The notes: generated by a model not told the origin, from the sequence alone. Shown: positions 9,392-20,550, numbered from the stretch's first letter. The stretch is DNA of 64,000 nt from Dyadobacter sandarakinus (GCF_016894445.1 NZ_CP056775.1:2854001-2918000), one strand, 5' to 3'. Numbers and translations are program-made.

Positions 9392-12300
9392 CTACCTTCC
9401 CACCACAATCTTCCGGACGGTCTCACTTCCATTTATATCTATGATTTTTACAAAATAAAGGCCCGTCCCAAAAGCTTCTGCATTCAATTGCTGGACAGGC
9501 TTTTTGCCTGATCTGTAAACCACTTTTCCCTGTGCATTCAACACCTCGACGCGCTTCACTTTTGTCCAATCCGAAGCTTGGAAATGAATTATCTCAGATG
9601 CCGGGTTGGGATAAACGTTGACGTCAAAATCCAATACAAAGCTCACCTGCTCTACTTTTGAATACGTGAAACTTCCATCCGTATCCACCATTTTCAGGCG
9701 GTAGTAGTTATCTCCGTTTACAGGATTCTGGTGTACAAACTGGTAATTGTGCAGCTGCGCACTTTCGCCCAATGCATTTACGCTGGTAAGGTGGTTCCAG
9801 GTTTTTGCATTTACACTATGCTCGATTTCAAAGTGGCTGCTGCGGGTTTCGGACGTGGTTTGCCAGGTAAGCAATGCGGTGGTGGATTCTTTTCGGGCGG
9901 TGAAGGTGGTGAGGGTAACCGGGAGTGGATCTTTATCGTCAATGGAGGCAATCCTTACGATCCAGAAATCAGTTTTCCCTTTTGAATCTTCGGTTTTTAC
10001 ATTCCCTGCATTGGCAGCACTCGACGCGTAAGTATAGTATCCGCCGTTAAAGGCCTTACCCAGACCAGACGGGCCTTCAAAAGTTTTGTCCCAGATTTTG
10101 GTACCGTCCAATGCCAGTTTCAAGGTCCATGCGCCCGGCACGTCGCTCGTTTTGTCGTCACTTGATTTACCTGATGACGATCCGCTTACAATGTAGCCGT
10201 CAGCGCGTTCTTCCAATAAGCCCAGGGCACTGTTGCCCGTGTAATAAGTGTCCTGCACCTGGTATTTGCTGCCACCGTAGGATTGATCCCACTGCTTGGT
10301 TCCGTCGGCAGTAATTTTAATCAGCCAGGCGTCGTACGTGCCGTTGATCCCCCCGGACTTATCTCCGCTGACGGGCGAGTCGGACTGTACCGAAACCATA
10401 TAGCCTCCATCAGAGGTTGGTGCTATTGAGCCCCGCTGGTCATTGCCGCTGCCGCCAAAGGTTTTGTCCCACTGCTTGGTTCCGTCAGCAGCCACTTTGA
10501 TCACCCAAATATCTTTTCCGCCCCTGGAAGGCTCGGTTTTATCACCGAAAATGCCGGTCTCTGTCGTACCGACCATGATCATACCGCCATCGCTCGTAAG
10601 CCTGGTGAAGGCATAGTCACCATAATCGCGGTAAGGCATCGGCGTCGACGCAGCATACATGCGGTCAGATTCAATATTGCCATTTGCACTGAGCTTTACG
10701 ATGTTGAATCCGCCACTTTTCATACCTAATGCATAAAAGCTTCCATCAGCCTGCTCAAAATTTTCATCCCAGTCCCATACTACGTCCCTGACATCATCTC
10801 TTTCCCATTCGATCTTGCCGGTAGGTGAAAGTTTTACCATATAATACGTGCCCCAGGCCAGGTAGCCGCCATCTTTCGTAGCTCTAACATACCGCAATAA
10901 TTCCTCGCCACGCCGCACGATCGATCTCTCCCACTCCATCGCACCCGTGGAAGATGTCTTGATGATCCAGAAGTCGGGCTGGCGATCCTCTGGGTTGCTC
11001 GTCCCCCCATTATCCTCACTTTTATCACCGCTTGCTGACGAATACGAACCACCCCCCAGGATATAACCGCCATCTGCGGTTTGCTGCACCGATCGCAGGG
11101 CATCAGTATCACTGCCACCGAAAGTCTTGTCCCATTCCTTCTGACCGTCTGCTGAAATCTTTACAATCCAGTAATCCAGCCCGCCACGGCTGGGCTCGGT
11201 CCGGTCACCAGTTTCGGCAGAGTTTTCCGAGGAGGAACCGCCTAAAATGAAGCCGCCGTCAATGGTTTGCTCCACGGCGTTAGGGGAATCGCTGTCAGCC
11301 CCGCCCAGCGTTTTGTCCCATGCAATAACGTAGGGCGAAACCCATGGCGCAGGCGGCGTGTAGTCGGCACTGTCGATGGCGCTGTAAGTGCGCTTTCCGT
11401 TGCTGGCAGTCATCCGGAGACGATAGTAATGTTTGACCAGGGCGGGATTTGCATGGGCATACTGATAGCGTGATCTGAGATAGCTGGTATCTTTTGCATG
11501 GACAGAAGCCAATACCTGCCAGGCAGATTTATTAAGACTGTGCTGCACTTCAAAGCGATCCGAGCCTCTTTCCGTTTTGGTCTCCCACACCAGGTCAACC
11601 TGCGTCGCTGCTTTCTGCGCTTTGAAGTAGGACAGTCTGAATGGTTTGGGCGTCTCGTCCGATTGTAGTTTGACAATCCAGTAGTCATGCGAACCGCGTG
11701 AGTCTTCGGATTTATCCCATCCTTTATCGCTGATCGACACTCCTGCAAGAAGGTAGCCGCCATCAGGGACATACTCAACAGATGATAAGTCGTCGTGATC
11801 GGAAGACCGGATCGCCTTATCCCACATCTTCACTCCAGTTTTTGATAACTTGACTGACCAATAGCCAAAACCACCCGATGACTGCGTTTTATCTCCATTT
11901 ATACCGGAAAAGGACGAACCGGCCACAAAAAAATTTCCGTCGGCGGTCTCACGAAGATCTATCAACCAATCATCCTCATTGCCGCCAAGTGTTTTATCCC
12001 ATTCCACTAAGCCGTCCCTGGATATTTTTACGACCCAATAATCAGAGTAGCCACGACTGCTTTCTGTTTTGAGCCCCCCGATCGGGGAGTTGGAATAACC
12101 ACCTAAGATGTATCCGCCATCGTCAGTTTGTTCCATATGTGAGACGATATCGGAGCTGGTCCCTCCAATCGTTCTGTCCCAAACCTTATTTAAATTTGAG
12201 TCTACTTTAACAATCCAATAATCTCCTCCTCCGTAACCTGGCTCACTTTTATATCCTTTTGCTCCAAAACTTGCACTACCTGCCATGATATAGCCGAGAT

Positions 12301-12994
12301 CTGGTGTTTCTTCTATGAAGCTTACAGCAGATAGCTTATCGCCTGGTGACTTGTCCCATAGAACAATTCCGGTGTCCGTAATCTTTACCAACCAGAAAAA
12401 GCTCTTTGGGACGGAAGTGGATGGGTCTGCACCATCGTAATTACCAGCTGCACCCAGGATAAAACCTCCATCCCTGGTTTGGCTGATGGAACCCAGCCGG
12501 TCTCCTCCCATTCCGCCATAGCTTTTGTCCCATTCTTTCGTACCGGACGAATCGATCTTTACAATCCAGATATCATTAATGCCGTTCAAAGCGTCACTTT
12601 TATCCCCTCCCTGATCTGACCAGGAAGTTCCTCCCATCAAATATCCACCATCCGAAGTAGCAATGAGTGTGGTAAGCTGATCCGTTTTTGAGCCTCCAAA
12701 ACGCTTATCCCACTGTTTTGTGCCGTCTTTTGAAAACTTAACAACCCAGTAATCCATATCGCCCCGCGTAGGCTGACTTTTGTCGCCACTAATTGTTTCA
12801 GAAACCGATGAGCCGCCTGCGATATATCCCCCATCCGCGCACAACCTTACAATCGGCGCGAAATCGCTATGTTCCCCACCGAAGGTTTTGTCCCATTCAA
12901 TGGCGGGCTGGGCAAGCAGGCTTGTAATAGTCAGGAAGAAAATACTGACGTTAAGTACAATGCATTTCATTTCTCTTGGTTTAAGATGTTTCAT
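9392..12994 (-). CDS. Secreted T9SS protein with two seven-repeat propeller-like modules (1200 aa)
   Basis: An N-terminal signal peptide ends ITSLLAQ; the start may be 12994 or the ATG at 12970. About 45-60-residue repeats follow, each opening with a WDK-x-x-GG motif (e.g. QWDKRFGGSKTD) and containing a DGGYILGG or similar strand and a DYWIVK or similar strand. I count seven, then an FN3-like domain (LVWETKTERGSDRFEVQHS), about seven more, a second FN3-like domain (LTWQTTSETRSSHFEIEHS), and a T9SS type A sorting domain beginning DVNVYPNPASE. Seven repeats per block suggests two seven-bladed beta-propellers (inference). The protein should cross the outer membrane through T9SS and end up surface-bound or released. 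Binding partner unknown. It heads a cluster of paralogues on the same strand. Confidence 0.9.
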   Translation of the reverse strand: MKHLKPREMKCIVLNVSIFFLTITSLLAQPAIEWDKTFGGEHSDFAPIVRLCADGGYIAGGSSVSETISGDKSQPTRGDMDYWVVKFSKDGTKQWDKRFGGSKTDQLTTLIATSDGGYLMGGTSWSDQGGDKSDALNGINDIWIVKIDSSGTKEWDKSYGGMGGDRLGSISQTRDGGFILGAAGNYDGADPSTSVPKSFFWLVKITDTGIVLWDKSPGDKLSAVSFIEETPDLGYIMAGSASFGAKGYKSEPGYGGGDYWIVKVDSNLNKVWDRTIGGTSSDIVSHMEQTDDGGYILGGYSNSPIGGLKTESSRGYSDYWVVKISRDGLVEWDKTLGGNEDDWLIDLRETADGNFFVAGSSFSGINGDKTQSSGGFGYWSVKLSKTGVKMWDKAIRSSDHDDLSSVEYVPDGGYLLAGVSISDKGWDKSEDSRGSHDYWIVKLQSDETPKPFRLSYFKAQKAATQVDLVWETKTERGSDRFEVQHSLNKSAWQVLASVHAKDTSYLRSRYQYAHANPALVKHYYRLRMTASNGKRTYSAIDSADYTPPAPWVSPYVIAWDKTLGGADSDSPNAVEQTIDGGFILGGSSSENSAETGDRTEPSRGGLDYWIVKISADGQKEWDKTFGGSDTDALRSVQQTADGGYILGGGSYSSASGDKSEDNGGTSNPEDRQPDFWIIKTSSTGAMEWERSIVRRGEELLRYVRATKDGGYLAWGTYYMVKLSPTGKIEWERDDVRDVVWDWDENFEQADGSFYALGMKSGGFNIVKLSANGNIESDRMYAASTPMPYRDYGDYAFTRLTSDGGMIMVGTTETGIFGDKTEPSRGGKDIWVIKVAADGTKQWDKTFGGSGNDQRGSIAPTSDGGYMVSVQSDSPVSGDKSGGINGTYDAWLIKITADGTKQWDQSYGGSKYQVQDTYYTGNSALGLLEERADGYIVSGSSSGKSSDDKTSDVPGAWTLKLALDGTKIWDKTFEGPSGLGKAFNGGYYTYASSAANAGNVKTEDSKGKTDFWIVRIASIDDKDPLPVTLTTFTARKESTTALLTWQTTSETRSSHFEIEHSVNAKTWNHLTSVNALGESAQLHNYQFVHQNPVNGDNYYRLKMVDTDGSFTYSKVEQVSFVLDFDVNVYPNPASEIIHFQASDWTKVKRVEVLNAQGKVVYRSGKKPVQQLNAEAFGTGLYFVKIIDINGSETVRKIVVGR

Positions 12995-13121
12995 TTAAAT
13001 CCTGTTAGACAGAGGCTCGGGGCAGATACTGCATTGAATAGTAAATTCTTTGAAAAATAGCTGAATCAACCCAGCTTGGTTAACGAAGAAGCCGCCCATC
13101 TTACCTGACTGGCGGCTTCTT
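12903..13121 (-). repeat. Duplicated intergenic/5'-end unit, copy 1
   Basis: The segment covering the signal-peptide codons of the 9392-12994 gene, its leader (CATTTCATTTCTCTTGG onward) and the preceding hairpin is closely similar to 17362-17585. Both copies lie between a propeller gene and a malectin/DNRLRE gene, so this is a scar of tandem segmental duplication. Confidence 0.8.
13086..13121 (-). terminator. Hairpin after the LRR/malectin gene
   Basis: An 11-bp perfect inverted repeat (13086-13096 with 13111-13121, 14-nt loop) lies 30 bp past the minus-strand stop at 13152. The following T-tract is weak (CGTTAACC), so termination strength is uncertain. The paralogous hairpin is at 17549-17585. 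Confidence 0.5.
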
Positions 13122-13151
13122 TGAGACAAAAGTATTTTATCTCTCTAAGTG

Positions 13152-15346
13152 TCACTCTGCCACGAGCACCTTAATAGCTTCCGTAAATGCATCTGATTTC
13201 ACCTTCAACAAATAAATGCCTGTATGGAATGATTGTCCGGCAATGTTAAGTTCTGTGTTCTCACCCGGTTTGGCATTTTGAGGTGCCGGAATGAAATGGC
13301 TTTTCCCGGCTGTATTGATCATTTCAAATGAAATCGGACCGGTATGTTCAGGCGAAACTGAAACAGTGAATTGATCTTGAATTGGATTTGGATAGACGGT
13401 TGACTGCTGCCTTTTTTGGGCTTCTGGAAATACTTCTTCCTGCCCGATGCGCGCGGTCATATTGGTCGGCTGAAAAATTTTTGTAGTCTGATAAATCAGC
13501 TGCGGCGGATAAAAACCGCCTTCCTTGCTGCTAAAAGTTACTGCTGTACTTTGATTTGCAGGATTACCCAACATCAGGCTGATAATCTGATCACCGGATT
13601 GGCGTTGCGCATTTACATAGTTGGTCACATCAATTTCATAATATTTTAAAACATCATTGACTCCCACAGATCCAAGTGACGGCAGTGATGCGGCAGGCGC
13701 GTTGGCACCGGTAATCGCTTTCTCAGTCCAGGAATCGTCATTGACGCCATATACATGAATTTCAGTATTTGGATTATTATCGGTATTATCCCCGTAGACA
13801 TCGTTATTATGCCCGTAAACGCGCAGTTTAGCAGAAGTTATCTCCGCCTTTCCGGCAGGCAGCTGAAATTTAAAATATGAATGCCAGGGCAAAGTAGGAT
13901 AATCTCTATAGGGTCCCTCCCTGACGTAGAGATTGTCAGAATCCACATAGTTGGTATTGCTACCAGATGCCACCATGCCATCTTCAACTGGGATCAAAGT
14001 TGGGCTTGCAGTAACTTCAATGGCCGAAACCCTTGGAATATCAGCCGCGCCGGTAAGAAAGTCAATGTTCAGTATCCCGTCGGTGACAGTGACAGGAATG
14101 GTCAGCTGATTTGCGCGCAGTGCCCCGCCAGCCTCGGTGAAGATGTCGTAATTAGTCAGTTTACGACTTCCCTCTATGTTGACATGGAATCGCCTGCTGC
14201 CTGGCCCGCCCTTTTCACCTTTGGTGCCCGGAACCCCAAAATAAGTTTCAGCAAAGTGTAAAGTTACGTTCACCAACTCATTGACGACCGGGATATTGTA
14301 GCTAAATGACGAAGCGCTGCGGGCGGAGCGGTAGAGTACGTCGTTGGTAGTGTTCAGAATGTCGCCCGATGCAATCGAGCTCGTGCGATCAATGCCGGCG
14401 TAGTATTGATCTGCGACAAACAATTTTTGGGTTGCTGTTGTAAAATCCGGCCCGCCTGCATTGATGCGAACCAGTGTTTGCGGCGAACACGTTGCAGTGA
14501 GCCTTACTTCCTCAGTATTTGCACATCCCGCAGCATTCCCGGAAATAGTAGCTGATCCGTATGCAATCCTTTCACAAACAATTTTAATTGCACAATCGGA
14601 TAAGAGAGGATTATTGGTAATGGTTATTTGTGATGCAGTTTTCAACTGGGCCAGTTCCGAAATACTGGTCAATGCCGGATTGCCGGTAATTTCAAGCTCG
14701 TCCTCCGCAATTTTAAGGCGTTCCAGCCCTTTCAGACTCTTGAGACTTTGGTTGTTGCTTATTTTGCTCCACCAGTTTATTTCCCTGAGCCTTCTCAGGC
14801 CGTTCAAATCCGCAATTTTTCCATTTGATGAAATCGTTAGAGAACCCCGGACCCGGCTTAAATTGTGCAGGCCCTCCAAAGCGGTTAAGGATCCGTTTGA
14901 ACCAACAGATAAATTTCCCAAAATCCGGGTCATGCCCCTCAGGCCATTCAGATTAATGAGCTTGTTATTATTAGCAATGTTCAGGCTACCCTGCAAAGTC
15001 ACAAGATTTTGAAGCCCTTCCAGCGAAAGCAGGCCGTTGTTGCTGGTAATGCTGATACTCGCATCGACTTGCACAAGAGAAGACAGCGCTGCTATGCTGG
15101 TCAGATTGGGGTTACCCTCTATTTTAGAGATAGGTTAATGCGGGTGATACCTCGCAGACCGTCCAGGTTTGTGATCTCAGGCGAAGTGATTTGCAGATTA
15201 CTGCTGATAACCTTGCAGCCCGGATAAGTAGTGCTGAAATTATCAACCTCGGCCTGGGTTTTCAGTGCTGCAACACTGCATGTCTGCGACCGTGTGATAA
15301 CGGTCGAGTATGCAAATAATAAGACGATGAGTAAAATCTTTTTCAT
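13152..15346 (-). pseudogene. T9SS protein with L-domain-like repeats, malectin and DNRLRE domains, one frameshift
   Basis: The first part is a signal peptide (MKKILLIVLLFAYSTV) and the start of leucine-rich, receptor-L-like repeats (LDGLRGITRINLSL). The frame then breaks at an A4 run (plus-strand 15122-15125). One more A restores KIEGNPNLTSIAALSSLVQ and the remaining repeats. Next come a malectin-like carbohydrate-binding domain (RINAGGPDFTTATQ to IDFLTGAAD), a DNRLRE/CBM96-type domain (YFKFQLPAGKAEITSAKLRVYG, YYEIDVTNYVNAQRQSG) and a T9SS sorting domain (STVYPNPIQDQFTVS). The restored length is about 730 residues. Expected role: surface binding of polysaccharide (inference). The C-terminal ~450 residues are closely paralogous to the 17618-20276 gene, whose N-terminal half is a propeller instead. 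The single homopolymer indel could be a sequencing error. Confidence 0.8.
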
Positions 15347-15591
15347 AAAATAAATTAGGTTGTTCGGTTAGTTGAGACGGTTGTTAGTTATTGCTATCAG
15401 ACAACAGCTCATGCTAGATACTGTACAAATGAAGATTATTTTTTCTGCTGTCTTACAGCTACACTTCGAATCGCCTCAATATTCCTGTACTACCTGAAAT
15501 AACGGCTCTCTTGAAAATAGTAAATCTTCCATTCCGGCTGTCTCAAGCTTTTGCAGTAAAGAAACATTTCAGCGCAAATTTGCTTGGGAGA

Positions 15592-15625
15592 GAATCAAAA
15601 AAGGGCTACTAATTAAGTAGCCCTT
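15592..15625 (-). terminator. Strong rho-independent terminator
   Basis: A 10-bp perfect stem (15601-15610 with 15616-15625) is followed on the minus strand by TTTTGATTC, 6 bp past the stop of the 15631-17457 gene. A near copy is at 20521-20550. Confidence 0.85.
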
Positions 15626-15630
15626 CAATG

Positions 15631-17457
15631 TTACTGCCCTACCGCGATCTTCCGAATCGTCTCCGTACCATCCACAAGAGTTAATTTGATAAAGTACAAC
15701 CCAGGCCGAAGTGATCTCGCGTTGATATCCTTAGACGGCTTATTTTCTGCGCTGTAAAGCATTTTCCCTTGGTTGTTGAGGATCTGCAAGCCTTTTACTC
15801 GCGACCAGTCGGCTGCCTTTAAATGAATATTCTCCACTGCCGGATTAGGATAGACGGTAATTGCAAAGTCTTCCTCAAATTTTACATGCTGGATCTTGCT
15901 GTAAGCAAAAGTCCCATCCGCATCTACCATTTTAAGCCGGTAAAGGTTGTCTGATCCAAGCACAGGGGTCGTGTGTGTATAGTTATAGAAGCTCATTTTC
16001 TTACTCTCCCCCTGTGCATTGATCATGGCTAGCATCTCCCAAGCTTTACCGTCCAGGCTGTGCTGTATCTCAAAGTGGTCGCTGTTGGTTTCGGAAGTTG
16101 TTTCCCAGGTAAGAGCTGCGGTTTCGCTTTCTTTGGACGCTGAAAAAGTTTTTAGGATTACGGGAAGTGGATTTTCCGGTGCAAGTTTGACAAGCCAGTA
16201 GCCTGCATCAAACCCTGTCACACCTTCCTTGAAAGAGTAGCTTGCCAGGACGAGACCGCCGTCTTTAGCAATTACCAGTGCTTCTAAACCATCGTAACTG
16301 GAACCACCCACATTTTTATCCCATACCTTTGTACCGTCAGCGGCCAGCTTCACTAACCAGATGTCACTCTCAAATTTGTCCACAGTATTATCACTCATTT
16401 TGTCAAATCCGGCACCGCTGCCGCTGCTTCCACCTACTAGATATTCGCCGGATGCTGTCTGGACAACATCAGTAAGCTGGTCGCGTCCGTAAGCTCCTCC
16501 CCATGGATCCTCTGTAAGAGCGCCAGTTAGCGTTTTGTCCCATTGTATGGCAGCATCAGCATCAATTTTCGTCACACGATAATCACCAATAAGCTCCCCG
16601 CCCAGAATATAGCCCTTGTCAGCAGTTTGATGAAAGGTTGTTGCTTCATAGTCGAGACCTGGAACAGACAGGTCGGAAATCAGCTCGCCTTCTGCCGATA
16701 CCCTGATAATATGGGTCTCTGATGGTCGCCCGAGCATAAGCATCCCTCCGTCCTGCAGGGGTTCCACAGCTCTGAGATTACCCGGATATACTACCTTGTC
16801 CCAGATTTTGTTTCCTGCGGCATCTAACTTTACGATCCAGAAATCATAGTAGGAACCCAATCGGCTTTGTGATTTTTCGCCACTGATGTCGGAATCAGAG
16901 TAACCAGCAGCGATAAAGCTGCCATCGGGGGTTTGATGTACGGAAACACAACGATCTGAGTTATTTCCGCCGAGTGTCCGGTCCCATTCTATTGTTCCGT
17001 CTGGAGACAATTTAACGATCCACATATCACCAATTTCACTGAACGGGCTTGGCGTGCTTCTGTTATCTTGTGTTTTATCACCTCCGGCATCCGAGTACGA
17101 GAGGCCTCCAAGAACGTAGCCTCCGTCCAAGGTCTGACGAACACTTCTAAGTAAGTCAGATTTCGTGCCACCAATTGTCTTATCCCACTCCCTGGTTCCG
17201 GCTGCTGAAACTTTTACAAGCCAGTAATCATCCTCTCCCCGTGAGGCTTCTGTTTTATGTTCACTGGCACCAGCATTTGAACTGCCACCAATCAGGTAAC
17301 CGCCATCAGCCGTATTAATTACAACAGTGGGAACACCAATTCCGAGTGCGCTGTCCCACTGTATGGCTGGCTGTGCAAGCAGACTTGTCATAGCAAGGAA
17401 GAAAATAGCGACGTTGAGTAAAATGTATTTCATTTCTCTTGGTTTAAGATGTTTCAT
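15631..17457 (-). CDS. Secreted T9SS protein with one seven-repeat propeller-like module (608 aa)
   Basis: It has the same plan as the 9392-12994 protein with one module instead of two. The signal peptide ends MTSLLAQ, and the first 29 residues are nearly identical to that paralogue. Seven repeats follow (first AIQWDSALGIG, then EWDKTIGGTKSD, EWDRTLGGNNSD and so on, last VWDKNVGGSSYD), then an FN3-like domain (LTWETTSETNSDHFEIQHS) and a type A sorting domain (FAITVYPNPAVENIH) ending GTETIRKIAVGQ. Start is 17457, or the ATG at 17433. The leader is duplicated from the 12903-13121 segment. The likely location is the cell surface or outside the cell. No enzyme motif is visible, so a binding or structural role is probable. 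Confidence 0.9.
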   Translation of the reverse strand: MKHLKPREMKYILLNVAIFFLAMTSLLAQPAIQWDSALGIGVPTVVINTADGGYLIGGSSNAGASEHKTEASRGEDDYWLVKVSAAGTREWDKTIGGTKSDLLRSVRQTLDGGYVLGGLSYSDAGGDKTQDNRSTPSPFSEIGDMWIVKLSPDGTIEWDRTLGGNNSDRCVSVHQTPDGSFIAAGYSDSDISGEKSQSRLGSYYDFWIVKLDAAGNKIWDKVVYPGNLRAVEPLQDGGMLMLGRPSETHIIRVSAEGELISDLSVPGLDYEATTFHQTADKGYILGGELIGDYRVTKIDADAAIQWDKTLTGALTEDPWGGAYGRDQLTDVVQTASGEYLVGGSSGSGAGFDKMSDNTVDKFESDIWLVKLAADGTKVWDKNVGGSSYDGLEALVIAKDGGLVLASYSFKEGVTGFDAGYWLVKLAPENPLPVILKTFSASKESETAALTWETTSETNSDHFEIQHSLDGKAWEMLAMINAQGESKKMSFYNYTHTTPVLGSDNLYRLKMVDADGTFAYSKIQHVKFEEDFAITVYPNPAVENIHLKAADWSRVKGLQILNNQGKMLYSAENKPSKDINARSLRPGLYFIKLTLVDGTETIRKIAVGQ

Positions 17458-17585
17458 TTAAATCCTGTTAGACAGTACCTCAGGGTAGATACTGCATTGA
17501 ATAGTAAATTCTTTGAAAAATTCCAGAATCAACTCAGGCTTGTAAGAGAAGAAGCCACCTCATCTTACCTGACAGGCGGCTTCTT
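17362..17585 (-). repeat. Duplicated intergenic/5'-end unit, copy 2
   Basis: This is the partner of 12903-13121: the same signal-peptide codons, leader and hairpin, with scattered differences. It shows that the propeller/malectin gene pair was copied in tandem. Confidence 0.8.
17549..17585 (-). terminator. Hairpin after the propeller/malectin gene
   Basis: An 8-bp stem (17549-17556 with 17578-17585) lies about 33 bp past the stop at 17618. It is a degraded copy of the 13086-13121 hairpin, with a poor T-tract. Confidence 0.4.
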
Positions 17586-17617
17586 TGGGTTGAAAGCTGA
17601 TTTATTTACTTAAGCTG

Positions 17618-20276
17618 TCACTCTGCTATGAGAATTCTGATCACTTCAGTAAATGCGTCCGATTTTACTTTCAATGAATAAATGCCGGTGTTAAATGATT
17701 GTCCGGCAATGTTAAGTTCTGTGTTTTCACCCGGTTTGATGTTCCGAGGTGCCGGGACAGAGCGGCTTTTACCAGCTGCATTGATCATTTCAAAAGAAAT
17801 CTGTCCGCCATGTTCCGGAGAAAGCGATACCGTGAACTGATCTTTTACCGGATTGGGGTAAACAGTTGACGGCTGCTTTTCTGCTGCTTCTGAGAATACC
17901 TCTTCCAGGCCGAAACGTGCGCCGGGGTTTGTAGTTTGAATCACTAGCTGGGGCGGATTGGAGGCGGCTTCCCGGCTATTAAAGATTAGCCTGGTATTGC
18001 GACTGTTGGGGTCATTTAAAAGCAGGCTGACCAAAGCTTCACCGGCCTGCTGCCGGGCTCTTACGTAGCTGGTCACATCGATTTCGTAGTATTGGTAAAC
18101 ATTATTTACTGCCGCAAATCCAAGCGAGGCCGTCGATGCGGCCGGGGCATTTGATTGGTTAATGGCGCTTTCTGCCCAAGTGTCAGTATTAACCCCATAA
18201 GCGTGAAGGGATATCGGTTTTGTGTTTTCATGGTTACGGCCATACACGCGCAACTTGGCAGACACTACGGGTGTTTGCGCAGGCAGCTGGAATTTGAGAT
18301 AGAAGGCACGGTTCACCGCAGGATCAGTGGACAGCGACTTCACTTCCAGACTACCAGTGAGCCCAAAGTTGGTCACGCTGTAACTTCCGCCCCTCACATA
18401 AGCATCAGCAACCGGCGTGAGCGTAACGCTGACCGGAACTACTTCAATGGCACAAACCCTGGGCTGGTCTGCCGCACCTGTCAGAAAATCAATGTTCAAT
18501 ACACCGTCAGTCACCATAACCGGAAAAGTAACCTGGTTGGCGCGCAGCGCGCCGCCTGCCGCGACGAAGATGTCATAGTTGGTCAGCTTGCGGCTGCCTT
18601 CCATGTTGACGTGGAACCGGCGGCTGCCTGTTCCACCCTTCTTGCCCGGCGCCCCAAAGTAAACCTCGGCAAAGTGCAGGGTAACGTTTACCTGTCCATT
18701 CACTACCGGAATATTATAGCTGAATGAAGGCGAGCTCCGGCCCGAGCGGTAAAGTACGTCATTGGTTGTGTTCAAAATGTCGCCGGAAGGAATGGAGCTG
18801 GTACGGTCAATTCCTGAATAATACTTATCAGAAACAAATGTCTTTTTTGTAGCGGTTGTGAATTCTGGCCCGCCCGAGTTGATGCGCATTGTAGTTGGTG
18901 TGGTCGTTACGTATTCGGGCGCGAGTTTAACAATCCAAAAATCAGAATTACTTTTCTTATTTTCCGTTTTGTCGAAGCTTATATCTGAACTAGATCTTCC
19001 TGCGATTATTAGACCGCCATCGGATGTGCTGGCAATTGAACCATCAAACTCGTTTCCGGCTCCACCAATTACCTTATCCCAAACCTGAGTACCGGATGCA
19101 TTGAGCTTTACAAGCCAGAAATCGGCACTTTCGTTGTGAGCATCTTCTGATTTGTCCCCTAAACCCGGTTCGCTTGAATAGCCAAGCACAGCATATCCGC
19201 CATCAGGGGTCTGGGTAAGGTCCGTGAAAGTGTTTTGTCCTCTTCCATTATCGTAAAAAAGTGTATTTAATACGTTGTTCCAAGCAATACTGAGGTCTGC
19301 ATTTAACTTGACAATCCAGTAATCACCGCCACTTGAATCTTCTGTCTGATCTCCGCCGGCGCGTTGATTAGATACGCCGCCAAGGATAAACCCGTTATCG
19401 GGTGTTTGCTCTATATCATAAATTTCCGCACCGCCAGTCCCTTGGATAATCCTTTCCCACATTTTAGTACCATTCGCAGATACTTTCATAAGGTTATAGC
19501 CACTGTCTCCATATTCAAATTGTTGATCCCCACCCGCCAAAACAAAGCCTCCATCAGAGGTTTGTGTTATACATCGCATGTGGTCACAGTCCGGCGTTCC
19601 TAGGGTCTTGTCCCAAATAATACTGCCAGTAGCCGATACTTTTACAATCCAATAATCAAACATGCTCGGGTACCAATCCTTATCTCCTCCTAGTGAAGGC
19701 TCTGTCTTCTCGCCTCCAATACCCCCCAATTGACCATCCTGCCAATATATAGTTGCCGTCAACCGTTTGCTGCACATCGACCAGATAGTCGTCATAAGTG
19801 CTTCCAATGGTTTTATCCCACACCTTGTTACCATTTTTGTCTAGCTTTACTATCCAGTAATCTAAAGCACCTCGGAGATTTTCTGACTTTTCACCGCCTG
19901 CCGATGAACTTGATGTGCCGCCTATAATATAACCCCCATCTGAGGTTTGATGAATCGAAGGGTCATATTCTGCACCTGGGCCGCCTACTGTTTTGTCCCA
20001 TTCTTTTGTTCCGGTCGCCGATATTTTGACTATCCAGAAATCAGAGCCGCCGCGGCTGATTTCAGATTTATCACCTGCAATACGAGAGTTGGATAAGTAT
20101 ACTAAAATGTATCCTCCATCATTAGTTTGCTCAATTATCTTGTTCTTAGGTCTGCTGAATGAGGCGGTATTCAACGGAGAGCCAAATGTCTTATCCTACT
20201 GAATTGCTGGCTGTGCAATGAGGGTGGAGGAAAAACATGAAAAAAGAATAATAAAGTGAAGAAAAAATTTTCTCAT
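17618..20276 (-). pseudogene. T9SS propeller-malectin-DNRLRE protein with a nonsense codon and a frameshift
   Basis: The true start is the ATG at 20276, giving a signal peptide (MRKFFLHFIILFSCF to TLIAQ). Codon 27 is then TAG (20196-20198), where every paralogue has Trp in the QWDK motif (here PAIQ-stop-DKTFG). Further on, a G6 run (plus-strand C-run 19722-19727) breaks the frame between GNYILAGWSIGG and IGGEKTEPSLGG; one base fewer restores it. Reading through gives seven propeller repeats, a malectin domain (RINSGGPEFTTATK), a DNRLRE domain (FYLKFQLPAQTPVVSAKLRVYG) and a sorting domain (STVYPNPVKDQFTVSLS). The restored length is about 885 residues. The Trp-to-stop change is not a homopolymer error, so this copy looks truly inactivated. 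It is the tandem paralogue of 13152-15346. Confidence 0.82.
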
Positions 20277-20520
20277 CGGGTGTAAGAGGTTGAAGGTACC
20301 ATTGGGCATTTTTAACCATTAGACTACAATTCACCTAGATACTGCCGGGCATGAAAATAGTTTCAGAGATCCCTGAATTTACCAGTTAAACAGCGCAGAC
20401 GAGCCTGTACTGTCTTAGCAGCTTGATAGGCTCATTGATATACGTTTATGACAGAGAAGAAGGAAAGGAGATGAGACCGGAGGAGGTAATCCAGGCTTAT
20501 ATCAATCAAGTATACAGGCA

Positions 20521-20550
20521 ATGAAAAAGGGCTACTGATTAAGTAGCCCT
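20521..20550 (-). terminator. Rho-independent terminator
   Basis: A 9-bp stem (20528-20536 with 20542-20550) with TTTTTCAT following on the minus strand, 6 bp past the stop of the 20556-22454 gene. It is a near copy of the 15592-15625 terminator. Confidence 0.82.

Noticed and set aside
20390..20523. Plus-strand open tail ending EEVIQAYINQVYRQ, coding-like
   Set aside because: Short, no start and no recognisable family. It lies in the leader between two minus-strand genes.
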